Shown: positions 8,619 to 17,314, numbered from the stretch's first letter. The stretch is DNA of 64,000 nucleotides from Gemmatimonadota bacterium (GCA_028287305.1 JAQBPX010000037.1:1-64000), one strand, 5' to 3'. The notes: generated by a model from the sequence alone, not told the origin. Numbers and translations: made by a program.

Positions 8619-9449
8619 ATGGTCAACCAGCGCAATGCCGCCCGTTACGTGCAGCCCCTCCGCGAGGGAGGCTCGCTCCCCGCCGTCGTCGAGACCGACG
8701 AGGGGGAGCTCTACGTCGTGAAGTTCCGGGGCGCCGGCCAGGGCGCCAACGCGCTGATCGCCGAGCTCGTCGTCGGCGAGCTGGCCCGCACGCTGGGGCT
8801 GCCCATGCCCGGGCTCGCGATCGTGGACATTGCCGACGCCTTCGGCCGGAGCGAGCCGGACCCCGAGATCCAGGAAATCCTGCAGAAGAGCCGCGGCACC
8901 AACGTCGGCATGCGCTACATGGACGGCGCGTTTAACTTCAGCAGCTCGGCGGCAGGCGAGCTGGTTGACGACGCGCTCGCGACGCGCATCGTCTGGTTCG
9001 ACGCGCTGGTCACGAACCCCGACCGCAGCGCGCGCAACCCGAACATGATGGTGTGGCAGCGGCAGCCATGGCTGATCGACCACGGCGCCGCGCTCTATGC
9101 GCACCACGACTGGCGCTCGGTGGACGAGGCGCGCGCGAAGACGCCGTTCACGTACATCAAGGATCACGTGCTGATCGCGCGACAGGGCGACATCGCCGCC
9201 GCTGATGCGGAGCTGGCGCCGATGCTCGATGAGAACGCGCTGCGCGCCGCGATGGCGAGCGTCCCCGATTCGCTGCTGCTGGACCCGGTGACGAACGCCG
9301 GCTTCGATTCGGCCGAGGCGGCACGCGAGCGCTATGTGGGCTACCTGGTCACGCGACTCGAGTCCCCCCGTGCGTGGGTGGACGAGGCGGTCGCGGCGCG
9401 CGCGCGGGCGCTGGTCGCGCCGCCGCTGCGCGTGAGCTCGCGCCGATGA
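8619..9449 (+). CDS. HipA-like kinase family protein (HipA_2 type)
   Basis: A 276-residue protein resembling the kinase domain of HipA but without a HipB partner. It begins MVNQRNAARYVQPL. The segment ELYVVKFRGAGQGANALIAELVVGELARTLGLP contains the ATP-binding lysine of HipA-type kinases. DALVTNPDRSARNPNMMVW matches the catalytic loop (Asp...Asn), and WLIDHGAALYAHHDW supplies the metal-binding Asp. The target protein is unknown. The next gene, encoding a DUF3037 protein, overlaps its stop by 4 bp (ATGA). This HipA_2-DUF3037 pairing recurs in bacteria and suggests joint function. Whether it is a toxin, a regulator or something else cannot be told here. Confidence 0.82.
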   Translation: MVNQRNAARYVQPLREGGSLPAVVETDEGELYVVKFRGAGQGANALIAELVVGELARTLGLPMPGLAIVDIADAFGRSEPDPEIQEILQKSRGTNVGMRYMDGAFNFSSSAAGELVDDALATRIVWFDALVTNPDRSARNPNMMVWQRQPWLIDHGAALYAHHDWRSVDEARAKTPFTYIKDHVLIARQGDIAAADAELAPMLDENALRAAMASVPDSLLLDPVTNAGFDSAEAARERYVGYLVTRLESPRAWVDEAVAARARALVAPPLRVSSRR

Positions 9450-9895
9450 GCGAGTCGCGAGCGAGCGATTCGCGAGCGAGCGATTCGCGGATGAGTGACG
9501 CGCGCGTGTCGTACAACTTCGCGGTGCTTCGCGTCGTGCCGCACCCCTACCTCGGCGCCTTCGTGCCGGTGGGCGTGGTGGTGCATGCGCGCACGTCGGA
9601 GTTCCTGAAGTTGAAGGCGGTGCATGACGTGAGCGCGCTTCGGGGGCTCGTGGGCCCGGACACGGACGTGGAGACGCTGGCGAAGTACATCGCCTGCCTG
9701 GAGCAGATTTGTGATGGTGATGTTGGGGCTGGGGACGTCGCGCTCCTGCCGCCGAGCGAGCGGTTTCACTGGCTGACGGCGCCACGGTCCGACGTGCTGC
9801 AGAGTTCGCCGGTGCATGGCGGGATGACGGCTGATCCGGGGGCGGCGCTGGAGCGGCTGTTTGGGCAGTACGTGGGCGCGATTGCGTCATCCTGA
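9446..9895 (+). CDS. DUF3037 family protein
   Basis: A 149-residue protein of unknown function. The core starts at VSYNFAVLRVVPHPYLGAF and continues GVVVHARTSEFLKLK, typical of DUF3037. The first ATG (9446) overlaps the stop of the HipA_2 gene. From there the first 15 residues are a Ser-Arg-Asp repeat encoded by a short GCGAGCGATTC direct repeat. The ATG at 9491 would remove this repeat and is an alternative start. The last codons, Ser-Ser-stop, lie inside the left end of the palindromic element at 9886-10426, so the element appears to have supplied the present stop codon. Function unknown; probably works with the upstream kinase-like protein. Confidence 0.75.
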   Translation: MSESRASDSRASDSRMSDARVSYNFAVLRVVPHPYLGAFVPVGVVVHARTSEFLKLKAVHDVSALRGLVGPDTDVETLAKYIACLEQICDGDVGAGDVALLPPSERFHWLTAPRSDVLQSSPVHGGMTADPGAALERLFGQYVGAIASS

Positions 9896-10426
9896 GCGCA
9901 GCGAGGGATCTGCCGTTCGCCGTTGGCCCCTCTATCGGTCCGGCAGGCCGGTTGTCTGTGGTCTGTGGCCCGGACAGGATGCGGTAGGTGGGCGCCTGCA
10001 GGCGCCCGCCTTCGTCATTGGTTCGTAGTCAACATGTTCGAGGGCGCGGCGTGCACGCCGATACCGCGCGTACGCTTGCCAGAAGCCAGAAGCCCGAAAG
10101 CTCGAGCACCGACAAGGAAGCGCTGCGCGCTTCGTCATGCGACCGCCGTGAACATGTTCACGGATGACGAAGCGGCGGCCGCAGGCCGCCGCGTACCGCA
10201 TCAGTGTTCGAGCGTCAGGCTTCCGGCTTCAGGCAACCAGAACCCCGGTATCGGCCAGCAAGGCGCCAACTCCGAACTCCAAACCCGGAACCCAACGACA
10301 AAGGCGGGCGCCCACAGGCGCCCGCCATCCGCATCCTGTCCGGGCCACAGACCACAGACCACGGCCCTGCAGTACCGGTAGAGGGGCCAACTACAACGGC
10401 AGATCCCTCGCTGCGCTCAGGATGAC
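9886..10426. repeat. 541-bp imperfect palindrome with terminal TCATCCTGAGCG-type repeats
   Basis: Both ends carry the same roughly 30-bp sequence in opposite orientation, starting GTCATCCTGAGCGCAGCGAG at 9886 and its reverse complement ending at 10426. Inner segments also pair across the centre: CTGTGGTCTGTGGCCCGGACAG (left, about 9953) with its complement near 10340, GGCGCCTGCAGGCGCCCGCC with its partner near 10310, and CCGATACC...AGAAGCC (10068-10110) with its partner near 10210-10250. The centre is the perfect palindrome GAACATGTTC at 10150-10159. A further fragment of the terminal repeat lies at about 10430-10448. No ORF in it looks real. It sits between two convergent genes. Confidence 0.8.
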
Positions 10427-10476
10427 TATTGAGCGAAGCTCAGGATGACGGCAGTCGCTCAGCATGGCACCTGGAT

Positions 10477-12474
10477 CTACCTGAGCCGCAACTCCGCCAG
10501 GTCCCGGTACAACTCGAGCGCCTCCGGATTCGCGAGCGCATCCGCGTTCTTGACGGGCCGCCCATGGATCACCTCCCGCACCGCGAGCTCGGTGATCTTG
10601 CCCGAGATCGTCCGCGGGATGTCGGCCACCTGCACGATCACCTTCGGCACATGGTGCGGCGTGGTGAACTCGCGCACGCGGTCGCGAATGCGCGACCGTA
10701 GCGCGTCGTCGAGCAGCAGTCCCTCCTGCAGCCTCACGAACAGCACGATGCGCACGTCCTCGCCGCCGGCGAGGTCCTGCCCCACCACCAGGCTCTCCAC
10801 CACCTCGGGCAGCTGCTCCACCTGCCGGTAGATCTCGGCCGTGCCGATGCGCACGCCCTGCGGGTTGAGCGTCGCGTCGCTCCGCCCCGAGATCACGATG
10901 CCCCCGTGCTCCGTGAGCTCGCACCAGTCGCCGTGCCGCCAGGCGTTGGGGTACTGCTCGAAGTACGCGGCCCGGTACTTCGCGCCATCGGGGTCGTTCC
11001 AGAACGCCACCGGCATGCTCGGGAAGGGCGCGGTGCACACCAGCTCGCCCTGCTCGCCCACCACGGGCTGGCCGCTCTCGTCAAACACCTCCACCGCCAT
11101 CCCCAGGCCGCGGCACTGCAGTTCCCCCCTCCACACGGGGAGCAGCGGATTGCCCAGCGCGAAGCACGACACGATGTCCGTGCCGCCGCTGATGCTGCTC
11201 AGGCGGACGTCCGGCTTGACGTCGCGGTAGACGTAGTCGAAGCTGTGCGCCGCCAGCGGACTGCCGGTCGAGAGGATCGCCTCCAGCTGCGACAGGTCGC
11301 GAATTTCGCGCGGCTTGAGCGCCGATTTCTCGGCGAGCGCCAGGTACTTGGCGCTCACCCCGAACACGTTCAACCGTTCACTCTCGGCGATGTCCCAGAA
11401 GATGCGGCGGCGCGGCGAGAGGGGAGCTCCATCATACAGCACGATGGTGGCGCCGAGCGCGAGGCTGCTCACCAGCCAGTTCCACATCATCCACCCGCAG
11501 GTGGTGAAGTAAAAGATGCGTGAGCCGTCGCGTACGTCGGTATGCAGCGACAGCTCCTTCAGGTGCTGGATCAGCGTGCCGCCCGCGCCGTGCACCATGC
11601 ACTTGGGCAGGCCGGTCGTGCCGCTCGAGTACATGATGTAGAGCGGGTGATCGAACGGCAGCCGCGTGAACTCGAGCGGCGGCGCCGGATCGCCGGAGCG
11701 AATCGCGTCGTTCCATGACACCGCCATCGAGATCGCGCGCAGGTCGGGCTCGGGGCGCAGCACCGACACGATCACCAGCTTCGCGAGCCCCGGCAGCTGC
11801 GCCACGATCTCGGCGACGCGCGGCACGATGTCGATCTCCTTGCCCGCATAGCGATACCCGTCGGCGACGACGAGCACCTTCGGCTCGATCTGCCCGAAGC
11901 GATCGAGCACGCCGGCGGCGCCGAAGTCTGGCGAACAGCTCGACCAGGTGGCGCCGATGCTCGCCGTCGCCAGCATGGCGACCACGGCCTCGGGAATGTT
12001 GGGCAAAAAGCCGGCGACGCGATCGCCAACGCCCACCCCCGCCTGGCGCAGCATGCGCGCCGCGCGCGCGACGTCATCGCGCAGCTGGTCGCGCGTGATG
12101 CGACGCTGCTCGCCGCGCTCGTCCCACGACACGATCGCCTCCTCCACGCCCGCGTGTCGCAGCAGGTGCTCGGCGAAGTTGAGGCGCGCGCCGGTGAACC
12201 AGCGTGGACCGAGCACGGGATCGGGCGGGGCGAGCCGGTCGCGGCCCACGAGCACGTCATCCCACTGCGTGCCGTCGGCGCGCGTGTCGGCGATCACGTT
12301 GAAGAAGCGCCAGGTGGCGGCCCAGAATGCTTCTCGCTCATCCACCGACCAGCGCCAGAGCGCCGGATAGTCGGGGACGTCTACGCCGTCAGCGCGAACC
12401 GAGTCCATGAAGCGCGTGAGGTTCGCGCGCTCGATGGACTCGGCGGATGGGCTCCAGAGGGGCGAATCGGCCAT
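10477..12474 (-). CDS. Acetoacetyl-CoA synthetase (acetoacetate-CoA ligase)
   Basis: A 665-residue AMP-forming acyl-CoA synthetase. The phosphate-binding motif MYSSGTTGLPKCMVHG (about 265-280) is present. So are TTCGWMMWNWLVSSL, typical of the acetoacetyl-CoA synthetase subgroup, the ISGGTDIVSCF motif, the hinge HGDWCELTEHGGIVISGRSD, and the catalytic lysine region IPRTISGKITELAV near residue 630. Length matches AacS proteins. The reaction is acetoacetate + ATP + CoA to acetoacetyl-CoA. Acetoacetate is a final product of homogentisate degradation, and hppD/hmgA lie about 2 kb away, so a functional link is plausible though the operons are separate. It ends next to the palindromic element. Confidence 0.92.
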   Translation of the reverse strand: MADSPLWSPSAESIERANLTRFMDSVRADGVDVPDYPALWRWSVDEREAFWAATWRFFNVIADTRADGTQWDDVLVGRDRLAPPDPVLGPRWFTGARLNFAEHLLRHAGVEEAIVSWDERGEQRRITRDQLRDDVARAARMLRQAGVGVGDRVAGFLPNIPEAVVAMLATASIGATWSSCSPDFGAAGVLDRFGQIEPKVLVVADGYRYAGKEIDIVPRVAEIVAQLPGLAKLVIVSVLRPEPDLRAISMAVSWNDAIRSGDPAPPLEFTRLPFDHPLYIMYSSGTTGLPKCMVHGAGGTLIQHLKELSLHTDVRDGSRIFYFTTCGWMMWNWLVSSLALGATIVLYDGAPLSPRRRIFWDIAESERLNVFGVSAKYLALAEKSALKPREIRDLSQLEAILSTGSPLAAHSFDYVYRDVKPDVRLSSISGGTDIVSCFALGNPLLPVWRGELQCRGLGMAVEVFDESGQPVVGEQGELVCTAPFPSMPVAFWNDPDGAKYRAAYFEQYPNAWRHGDWCELTEHGGIVISGRSDATLNPQGVRIGTAEIYRQVEQLPEVVESLVVGQDLAGGEDVRIVLFVRLQEGLLLDDALRSRIRDRVREFTTPHHVPKVIVQVADIPRTISGKITELAVREVIHGRPVKNADALANPEALELYRDLAELRLR

Positions 12475-12494
12475 CGAAGCGAATGGCCGGCGCG

Positions 12495-12974
12495 CTAGTT
12501 CACTGCGGTCAACGTGACGTCGAACACGAGCGACGTATTGGGCTTGATGTCACCGTTGCCGTCGGTACCATAGCCGAGCTTCGAGGGAATAACGAGCAGC
12601 CTGTGTCCACCCACCTTCATGGTGCTCAGCCCCTCGCGAAATCCCGCAATGATGTTGCCCGCGAGGTTGAAGGAGCTGCCGGTCCTCGGTCCATCACGGA
12701 CCACGCCGTCCGCGGTCCAGAGCGTGTAGTTCACCGTCACGGTGCTGGTCGCAGTCGCGGCAGCCCCCGTCCCCACGGTGATGTCCTTGTAGTACAACCC
12801 GCTCGACGTCTTCGTGAACGTGCTGATGTTGATCCCCAGCGACGCCGCGAAGGTGTCCGTCGCCGGATCACTGCCCGCGGCTTCCGTGGGACTCGACAAG
12901 CAGGCTCCAAGTGCGAGGAGGGCGAGTGTGGCAACTGCGGCAATGCCGCCGCGACGACTGAATGCGTTTTTCAT
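12495..12974 (-). CDS. FKBP-type peptidyl-prolyl cis-trans isomerase lipoprotein
   Basis: A 159-residue lipoprotein. The signal peptide MKNAFSRRGG... ends in the lipobox ALGAC (Cys25). The FKBP domain occupies about residues 60-158. VTVNYTLWTADG and FREGLSTMKVGGHRLLVIPSKLGYG are the usual FKBP strands with the active-site Val-Ile/Tyr positions, ending in LVFDVTLTAVN. It should assist folding of exported proteins at a membrane face. The gene starts 10 bp downstream of the Ig/M30 peptidase gene stop on the same strand, so they are likely co-transcribed. AacS lies 20 bp further downstream and may be part of the same transcript. Confidence 0.9.
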   Translation of the reverse strand: MKNAFSRRGGIAAVATLALLALGACLSSPTEAAGSDPATDTFAASLGINISTFTKTSSGLYYKDITVGTGAAATATSTVTVNYTLWTADGVVRDGPRTGSSFNLAGNIIAGFREGLSTMKVGGHRLLVIPSKLGYGTDGNGDIKPNTSLVFDVTLTAVN

Positions 12975-12984
12975 GGCTTCGTGA

Positions 12985-15270
12985 TTACCTGACGCGCACG
13001 ATGGTGAGCGTCATCGCTCCCGTCGGCACTTGATTGGCTTGCGTGAAGGTGAGCAGCGCTTCCTTGTTCGCCGGGATCGTGAACCGGAAGTAGGCGGCGC
13101 TGCCACCATTGAGCGTGGCGAGGGTGGAGAACCCGTCGTTCAGCGTGCGCGTGAACAACGGGAAGGTAATGCCCAGCGCCGGCATGACCGAACGGAAGTT
13201 CCAGCTCGGCTGCCGGTATCGCGCGTCCACGCTGGGCGGATTGTCGTCGGTGTACACGCTCGCGGCCCAGTCGTGCATCAGCAGCATCGGGTCCGTGCCG
13301 AACTGCGCCTGGAGGTTCGCGATCCCGATCTGCGGGCCATTCACGAGCTTGAACCAGAGGTCGCCGTCGGTCGCGCGCAGGCGGTCGGCCGAGTAGCGCA
13401 GGTACGACCAGATGGCACCGCGCGTGGAGAGGTCATCGTCGTCATCGCTCGTGCCGATCGGGCCCTGCGCTTCGTGATTGATGAGGTACTGCCGGTAGCG
13501 CCCCAAGTTGCCGTTCATGTACGTCGTGAGCTGCGCTCGGCGCGCCTGGGTCGAGAGCGCGAAGTTCCCATCCAGGTTCTGTCGCGGACTGACCGCCGCC
13601 ACCTTGTAGTAGAGCAGCTCCTCCGCGATGTGGCTCAGTCCCTCGCCCAGCCAGGTCTCCTCGTCGATGTCCGCCACCTTGCTCACGTACAACCGGCGGC
13701 TCGCATTGATCAGGTGCTGGAACTCGTGCGCAATCGTCGAGATCGTCGTGCTCTGCACGAACCCATTGCTGCGCACGTTGCCGTTGATCGTGCCATTGGG
13801 ATCGGGCACGATCAGGTAGAACATCTCCGCCACGTTGCTCGCGGGGCAGCTGCCGAGCGGGCTGCCGGTCTTCGGCAGCAGGTCGCGCAGGTAGTAGAAG
13901 CCGAGGACGGTGCCCGTGGGCGATCCCTGCGCCGTGAGCTCGTTCACCGCCTTCGTGAAGAAGATGATCACGCGCCCGCCATTCGCATCGAGGTCGCTCG
14001 GCGCCCCGAAGTTGTCGACGTCCACGGGATACACGAGCGTGTCCACCGTGGTGGCGAACGACTGATAATCGGCATCCGCGAACCCCCCCGTCGGGTTGTT
14101 CACGTCCGCCACGATGATCGCCTTCTGCGACACCGCCACCACCCGCGCCTGCGCGTTCTTCGCGTTGCTGCAGAAGTCGTTGGCGTTCGTGTTGAGCGTC
14201 AGCACGTCGCCCACGTTCGGCACGGCCACGGCGCGCAGGGCACCGTTCGCCCGCTGTACCATCCACCGCTGTGCGTTCGACACGCGCTCCGGGGTGACCT
14301 CCGCCCACTCGCGCGCGCGCAGCGCCAGCTCCCAGTCGCCATCGCGCTGCGTTGGCGACTGGGAGCCCTGATTCACGGACTGTTGCGCCACCGCAAGCGC
14401 CGGCGGCGAGCCCAGCCCATACCCCGTCACCTCGATCGAGCTGGTGGCGGCGGCATCCGTGTTGTTGTAGAACCCGATCGCGACGTACTCGGCGTCGGCG
14501 GCCGTCGAGTTGCGCGCGCAGTACCCGCTCGCGCTCACGTCGGTGGCCGAGGCGCCAACCGCCAGCACGACCGGAGAGGCCGCGAAGCTGCACGCCGTGC
14601 TGGACGCATCGAGCACCGCGACGAACAGCGAGTCCACCTTGCCGCCCACCGTCGCCACGACGTACGTGGAGCCCGGCCGCCGCAGCACATGAAGGATCCC
14701 GCCGGCATCCACCGTGACGAGGGTGGGATCCCGGGACACGTACGTCGCGGTGCCTGCGACCTGGTTCCCGAACTGGTCCAGCGCAAACGCCGCCAGCGTT
14801 GCCGACTCCTGACCCACGGACAGCCGCAGCGTGTGCGGCGTGACCACCGCGCGCAGCGCCGGGCCGGCCTTGGCCAGCTCGCTGAACGTTGCGATGGACG
14901 ACAGCCCGGACACCGTGGCCGAAACGTCCGTCGTGCCCGCCACGGTGCCGAGGGTCAGCTGCGTGGTGGCGACGCCCACCTGGTCGGTGACGCTCGACGA
15001 GGGGCTCACCGTGGCGCTTCCGCTCCCCACCGAGAAGTGCACCGTGACGCCGGCAATGGCAGCACCGGTCGCGTCCGTCACCTTTACCGAGAGCGGAAGT
15101 GGCAGGAGCGTTCCGACTACCCCCGACTGCCCGTTGCCTCCCACCGCCTCGATCCTGGCGGGGGGGCCCACCTTCGTGTCGGTGCCGGTCGTGCCGCCGC
15201 AAGCGGCGAGAAGCGCGAGGGTCAGCGCGGCGATGGCCGGCCTGAGGCCCGCGGTAAGTCGTGGCGGCAT
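12985..15270 (-). CDS. Ig-like domain lipoprotein with M30-type zinc metallopeptidase domain
   Basis: A 761-residue exported lipoprotein. The start at 15270 (MPPRLTAGLRPAIAAL) gives a clean signal with lipobox LLAAC. Residues about 40-130 form a bacterial Ig-like repeat (SVKVTDATGAAIAGVTVHFSVGSG), followed by a second Big-2-like repeat (RDPTLVTVDAGGILHVLRRPGS). The C-terminal half carries TISTIAHEFQHLINASRR, an HExxH zinc site, and a downstream ETWLGEGLSHIAEELLYY. This resembles the hyicolysin/M30 peptidase pattern. The C-terminal tail PANKEALLTFTQ looks like another beta domain. An FKBP lipoprotein gene follows 10 bp downstream, and the beta-propeller gene of the PQQ set lies 23 bp upstream. 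Substrate unknown. Confidence 0.78.
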   Translation of the reverse strand: MPPRLTAGLRPAIAALTLALLAACGGTTGTDTKVGPPARIEAVGGNGQSGVVGTLLPLPLSVKVTDATGAAIAGVTVHFSVGSGSATVSPSSSVTDQVGVATTQLTLGTVAGTTDVSATVSGLSSIATFSELAKAGPALRAVVTPHTLRLSVGQESATLAAFALDQFGNQVAGTATYVSRDPTLVTVDAGGILHVLRRPGSTYVVATVGGKVDSLFVAVLDASSTACSFAASPVVLAVGASATDVSASGYCARNSTAADAEYVAIGFYNNTDAAATSSIEVTGYGLGSPPALAVAQQSVNQGSQSPTQRDGDWELALRAREWAEVTPERVSNAQRWMVQRANGALRAVAVPNVGDVLTLNTNANDFCSNAKNAQARVVAVSQKAIIVADVNNPTGGFADADYQSFATTVDTLVYPVDVDNFGAPSDLDANGGRVIIFFTKAVNELTAQGSPTGTVLGFYYLRDLLPKTGSPLGSCPASNVAEMFYLIVPDPNGTINGNVRSNGFVQSTTISTIAHEFQHLINASRRLYVSKVADIDEETWLGEGLSHIAEELLYYKVAAVSPRQNLDGNFALSTQARRAQLTTYMNGNLGRYRQYLINHEAQGPIGTSDDDDDLSTRGAIWSYLRYSADRLRATDGDLWFKLVNGPQIGIANLQAQFGTDPMLLMHDWAASVYTDDNPPSVDARYRQPSWNFRSVMPALGITFPLFTRTLNDGFSTLATLNGGSAAYFRFTIPANKEALLTFTQANQVPTGAMTLTIVRVR

Positions 15271-15293
15271 ATGAAGAAAGATGATCCTGTGCG

Positions 15294-16265
15294 TCAGTGG
15301 ACGGCAACACCCCACGGCCTGTCCCCCACCTGAATCGTGCGGAGGACCTTCAGGGTCACAACGTCGATCACGCTCAGGTCGCCGCTGAGGCCGTTCACCA
15401 CCAGCAGCCGGGATCCGTCTCGCGTGAGCGCCAGGTTCCAGGGCCGGCGCCCCACATGAACGCGCGAGACCTCCCGTGAGGTCCGCAGGTCCACCACCGA
15501 GACCACCCCCGCCAGCCCGTTGGCGACGTAGGCGTGGTACCCGTCAGCCGCGATCGCGATCCCCACCGGCTTCCCCTCCCCGCCCGCCAGCTCGATGGTG
15601 CCCGTCACCTTCCGGCTCGCGATGTCCACCACAGTCAGGCTTCCCCCGAGTTCCGCGCTCACTAGCACCCGCCGGCCGTCGGGGGTCACCGCCGCGGCCC
15701 TCGGCCGGGCATCCACGAGGAGGTTCGCCACCACCTTCCCCGTTCGCAGGTCGATGATCGAGAGGCTGTTGCTCGTCTCGGCCGTCACGAAGCCCCAACG
15801 CCCATCGGCGCTCACCGCCGCCCCCTCGGGCTCGATGCCCACCACGGCGGTCGAGCGCACCGCACCGGTGGCGACGTCGATCAACGTCGCGGTTCCCGCA
15901 TCCTCGTTGCTCGCCAGCAGCATCCGCCCGTCGCGCGTGAGCGCAAACTGCTCCGGGTCGCTCCCGGCGCGATGCCGCGCGATCACCTGCCGGCTGGCGA
16001 CGTCCACCACCGCGATCGCATCACGCCCCGTCTCGGTGTTGGGCTGGTCGTCGCTCAGCGCGACGTAGGCGCGGGTCCCGTCCGGCGAGAGCTGCACGCC
16101 GCGCGGCCGCTCGTGAAATGCGATGCGCTGCAGCACCTTGCCGCTCTCATAGTCCACCGCCACCAGCTCGCGCGAGCCCTCGTTGGTCACCCACGCCACG
16201 TGCTGCGCCTGGAGTCGAGTGGCGCCAAGCATCACCAGCAATGCCACTGCCGGCGCGCCCTTCAC
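15294..16265 (-). CDS. YVTN beta-propeller protein associated with PQQ dehydrogenase loci
   Basis: A 323-residue exported beta-propeller. The start is a GTG at 16265 overlapping the stop of the upstream gene (GTGA); it gives the signal VKGAPAVALLVMLGATRLQA. About seven repeats follow with the YVTN pattern, for example GTRAYVALSDD, GRMLLASNEDAGTATLIDVATG, GRWGFVTAETSNSLSIIDLRTGKV, GYHAYVANGLAGVVSVVDLRTS and GSRLLVVNGLSGDLSVIDV. It matches the type described as PQQ-dependent catabolism-associated beta-propeller (TIGR03866). Together with the overlapping ABC-binding-like gene and the divergent PQQ dehydrogenase it forms a known gene neighbourhood. Biochemical role unknown. Confidence 0.85.
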   Translation of the reverse strand: MKGAPAVALLVMLGATRLQAQHVAWVTNEGSRELVAVDYESGKVLQRIAFHERPRGVQLSPDGTRAYVALSDDQPNTETGRDAIAVVDVASRQVIARHRAGSDPEQFALTRDGRMLLASNEDAGTATLIDVATGAVRSTAVVGIEPEGAAVSADGRWGFVTAETSNSLSIIDLRTGKVVANLLVDARPRAAAVTPDGRRVLVSAELGGSLTVVDIASRKVTGTIELAGGEGKPVGIAIAADGYHAYVANGLAGVVSVVDLRTSREVSRVHVGRRPWNLALTRDGSRLLVVNGLSGDLSVIDVVTLKVLRTIQVGDRPWGVAVH

Positions 16266-17314
16266 GGCGCCACCTCCACCGCGGTGTGCCCGCCCTGCAC
16301 GAGGAACAGGGGCTGCCGCAGCTGGCGCGCCGCGTCGAATCGCATCAGCACGCCCTTGTGGCCGTCTATGCGACTCGCGCCCACGGCGCTCCCCAGCCCG
16401 GCCGCGCCGGCCTTCTGCGCCGTCTCCCACACCAGCTTCGCGCCCACCCATCCCTGCCACTCGGCTGACCCCATGGGCGACGGATGCGACGCGCGCCACC
16501 GATCGTTCAGCTGCGCCCCGCCGAACCGCTCGAGGCTCGAATGCCAGCTCGCCGGCCACGAGACGTTGACGCTCGGCTCCTCGTCGAATGGCATCACCAC
16601 CATGCGCTCCGGCGAGCGGTCTCCCTCGCGCGCCGTATCGAGCGCCGAGCCTCGGCGATCGGGCGCCACGGCGAGGATCAGCCCGCTGCTCTCGTCCTGC
16701 GCGGCGCCCGCGCCCGCGAGCGCCGCGTGCAGTGGCTGGCCCGGGGCAAGGCTCACGACAGGGAGTGAGAAGTTCTGCGATCGCAGCAGGTACTCGAGCG
16801 CGCGAGCCCGCGCGCTGTCGTCGCGAACCAGCGTCCAGCGCCGCTCGCCCCCGCCGCGCAGCGCGGCCCCCAGCAGGTCGAGGTCACTCGGCGCCACGTG
16901 CCAGAGCGACGCGAGCGACGGCGCCCGAAAGAGCGGGTTCGAGCCGCCTACATTATATATCGGTACCGATGCATTGGCCGAGGCGGTCGTGATCACCGGC
17001 GCCGATGCATCGCCGGCCGCGAGCAGCCAGGCGTCGGCCGCGCCCTGCGCCAATTTCTCCGGCAGCGATGCGATCGCGCATTCCAGGCCTGACAGCTCCC
17101 AGCCGAACAGGCTGGCCGAGCGCCGTGCTTCGGCGATGCCGAACCGTGCGCCCTCCACCGCGGCGCGCATGACGCCCGTGTCATCGTAGGCGAGGCCGAT
17201 CCGAAGTCTCATCACGGTACGCATGCGCACCGATCCGGGTGCGGAGAGGGAGGCGCCGAGTGCCGCGCCGCCCAGCAGCGTGCAGAACTCGCGGCGCGAA
17301 ATGGCGGGGATCAT
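16262..17314 (-). CDS. Tat-exported ABC-transporter substrate-binding-like protein of PQQ dehydrogenase loci
   Basis: A 350-residue periplasmic-binding-fold protein. The start at 17314 (MIPAISRREFCTLLGG) places a twin-arginine motif SRREF at residues 6-10 before a hydrophobic stretch, so Tat export is expected. The body follows the Leu/Ile/Val-binding type I fold: LRIGLAYDDTGVMRAAVEGARFG, SVPIYNVGGSNPLFR, and a C-terminal WQGWVGAKLVWETAQKAG. It resembles the family annotated as ABC substrate-binding protein of PQQ-dependent alcohol dehydrogenase systems (TIGR03863). No ABC ATPase or permease is adjacent. It is divergent from the dehydrogenase gene with an 86-bp gap, which probably carries both promoters. 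Confidence 0.82.
   Translation of the reverse strand: MIPAISRREFCTLLGGAALGASLSAPGSVRMRTVMRLRIGLAYDDTGVMRAAVEGARFGIAEARRSASLFGWELSGLECAIASLPEKLAQGAADAWLLAAGDASAPVITTASANASVPIYNVGGSNPLFRAPSLASLWHVAPSDLDLLGAALRGGGERRWTLVRDDSARARALEYLLRSQNFSLPVVSLAPGQPLHAALAGAGAAQDESSGLILAVAPDRRGSALDTAREGDRSPERMVVMPFDEEPSVNVSWPASWHSSLERFGGAQLNDRWRASHPSPMGSAEWQGWVGAKLVWETAQKAGAAGLGSAVGASRIDGHKGVLMRFDAARQLRQPLFLVQGGHTAVEVAP

Noticed and set aside
9886-10426. CRISPR array or tRNA cluster
   Set aside because: No regularly spaced direct repeats with unique spacers, no cas genes and no cloverleaf with a conserved T-arm. The structure is inverted, not tandem.
9920-10450. Small reading frames inside the 541-bp palindrome
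   Set aside because: They are Arg/Pro/Ala-rich, appear on both strands because of the palindrome, and have no ribosome-binding site or homology.
13030-15333. Long plus-strand reading frame of 767 codons opposite the Ig/M30 peptidase gene
   Set aside because: Composition is Arg/His-rich and repetitive, with no domain signature. The minus-strand gene has a signal peptide, Ig domains and HEFQH. High-GC DNA commonly leaves antisense frames open.
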